Origin: Bacteroidales bacterium
GTDB taxonomy: Bacteria > Bacteroidota > Bacteroidia > Bacteroidales > CAIWKO01
Assembly (NCBI GenBank): GCA_023228145.1
Contig: JALOBU010000011.1
Location: 18,132 to 82,131 of the forward strand
Direction of reading: 5' to 3'
DNA length: 64,000 nucleotides
This document shows positions 1 through 9,900 of the stretch, one piece after another. Each line of letters starts with the position of its first letter. Position 1 is the stretch's first letter. A program made the translations under genes and the position numbers. The notes beneath the pieces are model-generated. The model had not been told where the DNA came from. It saw only the letters and a program-made list of their open reading frames with translations, and did not search any database.

Positions 1-665
1 GTATCTTGTATCACCGGCGGGAGTATAGTGATTTCAGGTGGTATTAACTCTGAAGTTCCTGCTATTACGATAACATCATCAATATACCAGCCATGATTCT
101 GTGCTGCGCCGTCATTGTCGCCATCTTTTAAAGCAAATCTTACTCTTACATCTGCCTTGCCTGCTGCAAATCCTGAAATGTCAAACAATTCATTTCTCCA
201 CCAACTTTGCTGTGGCTTGGCATCACTGATGTTAAAAAGCCATTCGGGATAAGCATTTGCAGTGAAACTGTATGATTGTGTGCTGAACTGGGCAGAACCA
301 AGATATTCTGTAGTAAGTTTTATCCAGTTTACTCCGCCATCGATAGATACTTCTATTGTAGCCTTATCATTAAACTCTATTTTGCAAATGTGTGAAAAGT
401 TCAGCAAAACATGTGTATAGCCAACAGTGCTGAACGGAAGGGTTGTCAGGTATGCAGTGTCATTTGCAGTTACAATGTTCGAGTCGCACTGTGTTCCTGA
501 ATTGTGTAACCTTGTGTTTATACTCCAGTTATATGTAGCCCCGCTAGCAACAACATTATTTGCATTTGAAGGCGGTTCAAAATCTTCCTGAAAAACTGTT
601 GTCTGTGCAATCAGTGATGTTGCTGCAAAGAGCAGCCCGCTTAGAAAAGATAAAAATTTTTTCAT
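1..665 (-). CDS. Secreted adhesin-like protein, N-terminal part (C-terminus outside window)
   Basis: The gene starts at the ATG at 665-663 and stays open to the window edge (about 221 codons visible). Residues 1-21 form a signal peptide (MKKFLSFLSG, hydrophobic core, ending LIAQ). The mature part resembles the MAM or choice-of-anchor-J beta-sandwich modules of Bacteroidota surface proteins, with the motif HGWYIDD near residue 195. It is a paralogue of the start of the giant gene directly upstream on the same strand: both share the run NVVASGATYNWSINTRLH and match along the whole visible length, including the tail PPxIT. The giant protein ends in a T9SS sorting domain, so this one probably does too, but that part is not visible. 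The precise function is unknown; adhesion or matrix formation is inferred from the domain type only. Confidence 0.85.
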   Translation of the reverse strand, partial: MKKFLSFLSGLLFAATSLIAQTTVFQEDFEPPSNANNVVASGATYNWSINTRLHNSGTQCDSNIVTANDTAYLTTLPFSTVGYTHVLLNFSHICKIEFNDKATIEVSIDGGVNWIKLTTEYLGSAQFSTQSYSFTANAYPEWLFNISDAKPQQSWWRNELFDISGFAAGKADVRVRFALKDGDNDGAAQNHGWYIDDVIVIAGTSELIPPEITILPPVIQD

Positions 666-703
666 GACTATTTTTTTAATTATTGATGGTTTTTTAAAAG
701 AAA

Positions 704-731
704 ATAATAGCGTATAAAATTACGCTATTAT
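704..731 (-). terminator. Hairpin between the two tandem secreted-protein genes
   Basis: A perfect 11-bp inverted repeat (704-714 and 721-731, core TAATAGCGTA) flanks a 6-base loop. Read on the minus strand it is followed by TTTCTTTT, so it could end transcription of the giant gene, whose stop lies about 180 bases upstream. The stem is AT-rich and the T run is interrupted, so it may instead be a 5' leader structure of the downstream gene, which starts about 40 bases further on. Confidence 0.45.
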
Positions 732-784
732 AGAATATAAATACCTATTTAACCAGTATTTAGCAAGTTAGTTTTATTTTTTTT

Positions 785-815
785 CAAATGTAAGAAAAAA
801 ATATACTGTTTGCAA
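785..815 (-). promoter_or_regulatory. Bacteroidota-type promoter for the partial gene at 1-665
   Basis: On the minus strand this reads TTG (815-813), 20 bases, then TACATTTG (792-785), matching the consensus TTG and TAnnTTTG with normal spacing. Transcription would start near 779, giving a leader of about 115 bases that includes the hairpin at 704-731. Confidence 0.5.
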
Positions 816-913
816 GTAAAATTTTATTTTTTATCTGTCAAATATTTGTTAATGCAGATATTTTATATTTGAAAGATGTTATAAATTTTTATAAAAACAT
901 GTTGTAAGCATCT

Positions 914-3900
914 CTATTTCAAAATTATCATGCGTTTGCATAGTTTATTATCCTTGTATATAACGGAATAATAGTAAAGCCCTGCTGGAAATTCTGAAAC
1001 ATTAAGTTCAATGGTGTTTATTCCGCTTATGGCATCATACAGCTCAGAAAATATTTTGCGGCCTAAAATATCGGTTATTTCAAAAATAACTCTTCCGGAC
1101 TGTAATGTTTTATAAATTATTGTTGTTACTTCGGTCGCGGGGTTTGGAATATTCTGCAAAAGTTCAAAATCTTTATTTTTATATTCTTCCATTCCAGTCC
1201 CGCCAAAGGGGAATATGCATTTTTCATCATTAACAGGATCCTCGTCTCCTGTAAGCATCGTTTTTGCACATAAATTATAATTTCCTGTTGGAGAAATAAA
1301 TGTTGTGGTAAATGTATAATCTGCGGAATCGCCCGGGTTTATTGTCCCGGTGTAAATTCCTGCCCCAACCTGTATCAGGTTTTTTAAATATACCAGGGGT
1401 ATGGAAGCCTCGGGGTTCAATCCGTAATTTTTTATTCTTACTTTTACGGTAACATCTTCTCCGGGGGGAGTATATTCTCCCGGCTCCAGAATTTCCGAAA
1501 TCCCGACATCATGATTGGCAGGTGTAGGGTTGATAAATTTGCAGGTGGTGTCGTTTCCCCAGTATATATCCCCTGTTCGTTTGGTAAAAGCACAAATCTG
1601 GTAAGCAGTGCCCGGTGAGGGATAAGTCGTTGTAAAAGTATAATCTGTTGATTCTCCGGATAACAATGTACCGTGCCAGGTTTCAGCAACCACAGCACCG
1701 CCACTGATAAAATACCTTACAGGTATCATTTGCAGACTGTCGGTACCAAAGTTATGTATTGTTAATTTTACTGTTACTTCACTGCCGGTTTGCACCGAAT
1801 CATCAGGCAATGCAATATCTGTAACACCGGCGTCTTTCGGTATGGGTGGCACAGTGATGGAGAAGTTATCGAGTGCCCATCCGTCATAATTATTTATTGT
1901 GTTGTTTGAGAAAAATTTATATCTGAACTGCACATAGCCTGTAGCATTCATAATAGGGGTTACATAAGCAAGGGCATACCGTGAATATGTATATCCTGAA
2001 GAATTTCCTGACCAACAAGGTATTCCATTAATTAAAGCATTGTACCAGTCCGTGGCATGCGAATCATTTTGAGTGCCCAGCACTGTCCAGGAATTTCCGT
2101 TGTTGACAGTGTATTCAATCAGGCAGCCGTCATAAGAGTCTTGAGTATGGTACCAGTGTCTGAACTCCAGGTAGGCGCTGTCAACATAGGCAAGATAAAA
2201 CCAAGGTGAATATAAGTAACTGGTGGCATTGTTCGGGTATGTAGTGTTAAGTTTTGTTTTCCATGCGTTTGACGGGCTGTATGGGGTATTAATGTTTGTG
2301 GATGCCGGAGTGCCGTATTCCCAGATATTGGGAACTCCCGTACCGACCCAATAGGGAGTGTTTTCGAAGTCATCGCTGTACGGTACGTTGTATTTTGGCA
2401 CTCCCATGACGTAAGAATATGTGGTGTCATTTTCATAGTCTCCGTCACCTGCCAGTTGTGTATAGGAAATTATTTTAAATTTTCCTTCCGGGACGGTAAA
2501 TGGTGTTGTAAAAATTACAGATATTGAATCGTATGGAGGAAGCACGCCCGTCCAGGTTTGTGTAATGACGGGCCCGTCATCGTTTATGCGGTAGGCAATC
2601 GGCACAGATATTGCTGATGACAGTCCGTAATTGCGTAGGCGGACTTTCACCTGCCGTGATGAGCCTGCCTGGGCCTGCACCGATGGACTACTGATAAGTT
2701 CTACACCCACATCTTTCATGCCTTGTTTTGAAATGGAGAAATTATCAACGGAAACTCCGTCATAATTTACCGAAGGGTCGGATGTAAAAACAAACCTGAA
2801 ACGTACCAGGGGAACATGATTAAGCTGAGATAACTGGAACCAACAATAACGCCAAACCAGAGAGTTGCCTGTCCATCCGGGAAGGTTACTTGAATACAAA
2901 GAACTGTTGTTGTACCAGAAATATGAACCAGGGGCACTTACACTGCCCAGAACATACCATGTTTTATTGGTATCGGTTGAATAGTCAACCCTGAGACCAT
3001 CCCAACTGGATTCGCAATAGATGTTAAACCAGAATTTCATTTTTACATCCACGGCATTTGAAAAGTCAAAAAACTGTGTGTAAAGTATAGAATTGGCATC
3101 ACCCCCATAAGGGTCGCTCAGATTAATATCCCAGGAGTTAGGAGGCGTGAAAGCAGAATTTGTACTGCCATAAGCCGGTTGCCCGAGTTCCCAAACGGAG
3201 CCTGCAGCAGAAACCTGTGACCAAAAAACCGTTGAATCGTCAAAATTATCAAAGTAAGGAATAGTGCTGGTAACCACCCCGAAGGAATTCATACACACAG
3301 TGTCGTTGGCATGATTTGAATCTGCATCAAATGAGGTGTATGCACAAAGAGTGAAAGCCGTTTGAGGAATATTAAATGTCTGGGTTATCGTTATAGTATC
3401 CATATTATTAGGCGCAATTGTTCCCGACCAGGCTTGAGTGGCTGAAAGAATCCCGTTAATGTTGTAACACAGGTTTAACGAAGTAAGGTTCTGCACTCCG
3501 AAATTCTTTACCACCACGGAAACCACTTCGTCAGCATCACTCACCGACTCGGCTCCTGGGTGGAGAATAGCCACGATTCCTGCGTCGTTCAGGGGTGTAC
3601 CATAAAAATCCTTGCAGAATTCATCATTAAATACATTACTGTCACCGGGTAAGGATGTAGTGGCGCATATGTGATTCATATTCGGGGAAATGCTTATACC
3701 TGGTAAAACGGCAGTATCTGAATGAAGCGGGAGTATGTCTCCGCCGCTCCATGTTATTGACTGTGGTGGGAGGCCATTATATGTATAGGAAACAGTCATA
3801 TTGGATGAATTACGGATGGTGTCGGTACCGAAATTGCAAATGATAACTTCGACAGGAACCAGGCTATCTTCAATTTCTGTATTTTCAGGACTTATAATTG

Positions 3901-6900
3901 CTGTAACTCCGGCATCATGAGGTATCTGAGGCAAAATATACAGGAAATAATCTTCTGTTTCGCCATAAGAATAAGTTCCGCATGGGGGAGCGTTGCCGCT
4001 GCGGTCCAATACAACGCGCATCCTTGTTGGCAAACCGGTAACAGTGCCGGTAACAGGGATTGTTATGTTTCCGGTGACGGAAGGGTTTGTTGCATTTACG
4101 GTTACTGCATTAAAAGCCAGTTCTGAAGGTATATCAAATTGCCCGTTTCGGTTGTAATCAATATAAACTTTTACGGCAGCACTGTAAAAAGTTGCCGAAT
4201 ATTCAATTTGAGAAATGGATATTGGGTAATCAGAACCAATCGTAATGGGTGTTGCCGGTAAGCCGGTATAATCTGAATATGCATGAGTTGAATTGGGGTT
4301 GCTTAGAACAGGAAAAGGATTTCCGTTGTTCAGGGTGCCAAATGTTATATTCCCAATATTGCTTCCTGTGGTGTATATTGCATTTGAGTTGCAATAGGGT
4401 ATCTGACTGCAGATAACTGTTTTGCTTGCTGTGTCGTTAATGAAAGTGGTATCACAGTTCAATTTGGTATAAACTTTAATTTGATAAGTGCCATAAGCAG
4501 ATAAGTCTGCAGGGACAGCAAAAGAGAAAATTGTCGTGTCGTTTTGAGCTATAGGCCCGGGGATGGTATCATTAATTATAGTAGTTTCATTGATGTTATA
4601 AGTTATAGGAATATTGACAGCGGTTTGTGTTCCGTAATTTTTAACTTTTACTGTAATGATTTCCGCACTACCAAGTTCTATGGCAGACTCGGGAGAATAA
4701 ATATCGAGCACGCTCATATCGCATGGTGGGACTCCTGTAACATAAGCTGTGTCGGGAACTCTTGCGCTTGCACAGCCGGAACCGTTGTAACTTACAGATA
4801 AATTTGGATTCAAAGTGCCAATGGTTTGGGGGACAATAGCACTTGATATAATCCAGTCCCCGGATATATTATTATCAGAAATCATTCTTATAGTGCCGGC
4901 ATAACTTGACATGCCGTTTATATTTCCCGACCAATCGCCTGCAGATACACCGTCTGAGATGGTGAAAATATATCCGTTGGAGGCTACCGCATCAACGACT
5001 TCTCCATTCGGTGTTTTCAGAGCAAAGCCGCTTAAGCTTGTAGATTGAATAATATCATTGCCTCCGCCCATGTTATAGTATTTATTGGCAGGGTCATCAA
5101 TTCCAGTTCCGGCGCATAATACCAGTATCTCTCCTGCTTCGAGAGTAATATCTGGAATAACATAGCTCCTGTTGCCAACGCCATAAATATTCATGGTATA
5201 GTTTCCCAGATTAATTGGGGATGTACCGAGGTTGGATATTTCTATTAAGTCAGCACCGGTGCACCATGCAGGATAAGGGTTGGTATAACCGGTGCCAGTA
5301 CTGAAATGGGTTATTTCTGTGAGCTTCACATCCGGAGTACCCGACCTTGATTCTACATAATAAAAGGTAGTTCCAAATAATACTGGTGTTGTATAACTAT
5401 TTCCCTGGGCGATCTCCGTTCCGCCCACCGGAACATCAAACCAATAAAGAGAATCGGTGGATATAATATTAAAAGTGCCTGAAGTGCCATAAGGAACAAA
5501 AATATTAGTTGTAACGGGGTTGGGTGGTGTATAAAGCAGATCAACTGTTTTGGAAAGTGTGTCATTTAATGTGTATGTATCACCGCTTAATTCTATATAA
5601 GTTATAATCTGGAATGCAGAATCCTGATAAGACTGGGAAAGTCCTGTTGTAAATGGAGTTGAAAAAGTAAAGGAGATTGTATCACCAGGGACAATAACAT
5701 CAAGTATAGCTTCAGAGACGACAGGGCCGGAATTGACTTTATAATGAGCAGTAAAATTTCCATTAATGGTATTCAAACCATTATTACGTATTCGGATGCT
5801 TATGTTTTCGAAGCTTCCGGCGCAAGAGCTGACAGGCGAATTAATATCTGTTAAGGATGCCTCAAACGGAAGCAATTCAACATAAGCAGTATCCGGTATT
5901 CTGTTACTGGTACAACCACCCATGCCGCCGCTTAAAACAACATCGTTTATATACCAGCCATCACTGCCAACCGATAAATCTGTGGTGTAAACAAAGGCAA
6001 GCTGTATATTTGTTGCCCCAGTGGTATTTATGCTTCCGCTGCTGGTAATATATGCAGACTGGGCTCCGTAAAAACAACTTTTAGAGTTTGAGGTGCAAGA
6101 GTTTAAAGGATCCATATCAACACTATGAGTTGAAGTGCTATAAGTATTTGTTGTAGGGAAAAATTGTGTCCAGGGCCCATTATCAAGGCGGTAAGCAACA
6201 TACCCTTCATCGCAGCAACTTTCCGTTTGATACCGGTGAGTGAAGGAAAGCGATACCGTTTCTGCTCCTGCCACAATCACTGACGGAGATGTAATAAGTT
6301 GTGAAGATGTTGCGGCAGGATTACTTGCGTAAAGGGTTCCATTACCGCCATCGCTGTTCCATGACCATTCCACTGTTGATGAACAGGGATTTTGGACGGT
6401 CCAACCTTCTAATCCGCTGTCAAAAGTCCAGGAATTGGTTCCTCCCTGAGTAATTGACTGAGCATAATAAACAGTGTTGACAAACAATGGAGGTGTTATC
6501 AGTGTATCTCCTGAGAAAATGACATTGCCACCTGTAGGTACATCAAACCAGTAAATGAAATCCGAAGAGCTTGCAATAAGAGTTGCTGGTTCACCATATG
6601 CCGTTGTATCGCTTATTGTCAAAGGGTCTGCAGGTATGTGAGATGAAGCAATGGGACTATTTATGGTATCATTAAAACTGTAAGGGTCATTAAGCAATGA
6701 AACCCAAACCTTCAGGGGAAATATGGAATCATTGGCAACAACATGAGCATCCACTGTTTGTGTAAATGAAAATGAGAGAGTGTCGTTAGGGGCTATACTG
6801 GAAGTTAAAACTTCTGTAACAGGAGTTCCGTTATTAAAGGTGTAAGAAGCATTATAATTTCCGTTAATTTCATTCGTCCCGGTGTTTTTAATAAGAATAC

Positions 6901-9900
6901 TGACAGTTTCTGCAGAAGTAAGTCCGCATCCTGAAATCGGAGCAGTGACAGATAATAAAGCCGCTTCCTGCAAGGGTACCAGCGAGATGTTGATGTCGTC
7001 AACAAAAGCATAGTATGAGCTGGCAACGCTATGGCCCCACCAGCCGAAATAATAAGAGCCGGAATTTGCAGGGATAAAATAAGCAGTAGCTTTTTGGTAT
7101 GATGTGTTGTTAAAAGAAGTAAGCGTCAATAAATTGCTGACCATAGCGCCGGGTGTGGCAGTATTTCCTGCCTTAAGGTCAATAGTTTGTGGATAACTTG
7201 AGTTATATGCTCTGTACCAGAATTCTATTTTATAAGTTGCCCCGGCATTTAAAGTAAAGCATCTTGAAAATAACCAGTCATTGCCTGCATTATTGGCGTT
7301 ATACAAACGAGCACTGTTGGAGCCAGTATGTGCATCCGATGCACTGGTATAAGGAATGGTCCATCCATAGTTATCGCCATTTACATCAACGACCAGCCAG
7401 TCGCTGAAATTTTCAGAAGCCTCAAACCCTATTGTAAAATAACCCGAATTAAAGTCGTAACCGCTATAAACGATATAATTGCTTATCGTGTCATTTAAAG
7501 GAATGGTATCTCCAGACAGGTTTACCCAGAATTTAAAAGAATAATTACCCGGTGCAGTAAGGTCTGCTTGCTGTGTAAATGTATAATTATATTCGGCTTC
7601 AGGCAATAGTGAATAAGTCATGGTTTCATGTATTGCAGTTCCTCCGTTTATGGCGTAATATACATCAGCAGAAGTTATATGTGTGCTTCCAAAGTTCTTG
7701 AGCCGGATAACGACATTGCCCGGTGAAGTAGCTCCACAACTGTTTACAGGTTCGATAACATATAATATTCCGATATTTTTTTCAGGGACATCAAATTCGC
7801 TGGCTCCGATATCAGGGGTTACAGCATCTCTTAAATTTCCGTCAATATCATCAGATACTCCTGCTACAGAAATTGCATGATCATTAATTTGTGAAGAATA
7901 GGTATGCAAATCTGCAGGTGAAATAAAATAAGGGTTAACGGAAACGGAGTTGGAGTCTTTGCTGCTTACAGTTTTCCATGCAGCTAAGTTTGGCTGCATA
8001 GCTGTCCAGTAACCTAAATTAGTTCCTGATGAATACAAGTCATTGTAATTCATGGATGCAACACCTGCAGTATTTGCAATGTACACTGCAAGGCCGGATA
8101 AGTTTGTTCCGGTGTAAGCAAAAATATTATTTTTTAAATAGTGATTGATATTGGAAGTGGAGCCACTCAGATAAAATGCACATGCTGTGCTATTGTTTGA
8201 ATAAATGTTTACGCTGTTATAATATATTTTCTGGTTGCTGCAGTAATAAGGATAAATACCATAGGTACTATTAATTCCTGATATGCTTATCATGTTATTT
8301 GCAATAAGGCCTTCTTTATCATAAGCGCCATCGCAATAGCTAAGATAAATTCCATAGCCTCCGTTTGACTGAGATATTTTATTTTTTAATATCTTCAGTT
8401 GATTATCACAATATCCGCAATAAATGGAGTAAAAAGTAGTATAGGTATTATTGGTAGAAAAAGTGTTTTGTGTTACTTCGGGTGCATTTTGATAATAAAG
8501 GTAAATTCCTGAATAATACTGATTGATAAACTGGTTGTTTTTAATTATGGTTTTATTTTCAAGTTGATTTATTGCTGAACCTTGCCCGTAGCAATATATG
8601 CCGTATGAGCCGTTTTCAATAATATTTTCTTCAAATAACATCACGGAGTCGCAGGTTAATGCTCCGCTGGGAGAAATAATTACGGCTTTATCAATAGTTG
8701 TGGTATTGGAAGCAGTCCCCAGCAATCTGTTCCCGATGAAGCTGTTGTATGTGGCATTATTACTGTATTTTATAACATTAGAATATACATTTCCGTTCGC
8801 CTGTATTGTGAGGTTTTTAAAATGGATATAATCTGCTCCGTTAAGATTTACAACAAAATTGTTTGCAGTTCCGGAAGCAGAATAAGCTAATGTAACATCA
8901 TTATAATTTCCACTTGCCGATTGAAAAGTAATTGTGTGCAAAGATGATGCGCCAGGTATCTCAGGTATGTTGATTTGTTCATTATAAATTCCTGGCAATA
9001 CATTAAAAATAACCTGTCCGTTTATCCCGCAATTATTAAGCGATGCTAGCGCACTGTTGAAGTCAGCATAATTGCATCCTGCGCCTATGGTATATGTCCC
9101 ATTCAGATAACTGGAACAGGCATAAAAATTTACATTTAGAGTATCGTTTGAATGAAATTGGTCAGCATTATCATTAGGCAGTTCTGTCCATACTTTAATG
9201 GTATGGCTGCCGGGTAACACATTGATGTCGCCAATAGAAAAAACTCCCGATATCACATCTTCTGCTAATTGCCCTGTCCAGTGAAATATTGCCTGTGAAA
9301 TGCCATCAAGTTGCCACGCAATTTTAACTTTTGTAAGGGTATCATCTGCATAATTTTTAATCCGAATATATACAGGGTTATTAACACCTGAAAGTATTGT
9401 CCCTGCTGGGCTTATTATCTGATTTATTCCTGCATCCGCAGTGTAAGTGAAAGTTGGCAAATGAAGCTGAATATTAGGTCTGTTGGTTTGAACACTGCCG
9501 CCACCGAGAGTGCATCCCGAACTGCCGTTCACATATTGTGTCCAGGTTTTTCCGGATGCCGGCGTGCAATATACTTGTGAATTGCTCGAAGTAAACGTGT
9601 TGTCATAACAAATATCAATAAGCAGGTTGCTGTTCCCATCCCAGTTAAATGGTGTCTGCAGGGTGATGGTTTGCCAGCCGGTATTAGTTACAGTATAAGT
9701 TCCCGAATAAACAGTTGCCCACCCTGTATTTACAAATCCTGACAGATTGCTCAGGCTTGTATGTTGCATTTTAATGTTGAAGTTGTTCATTGTAATAGCT
9801 GAGGCAGAAGCAACATTAAAAGCAATAGATGTTATTGGTCCTGCAACCCCGTCGGCAGCTGTAATTTCATTGGAGGCATAAATAAGTTGGGTTCTCGCAT

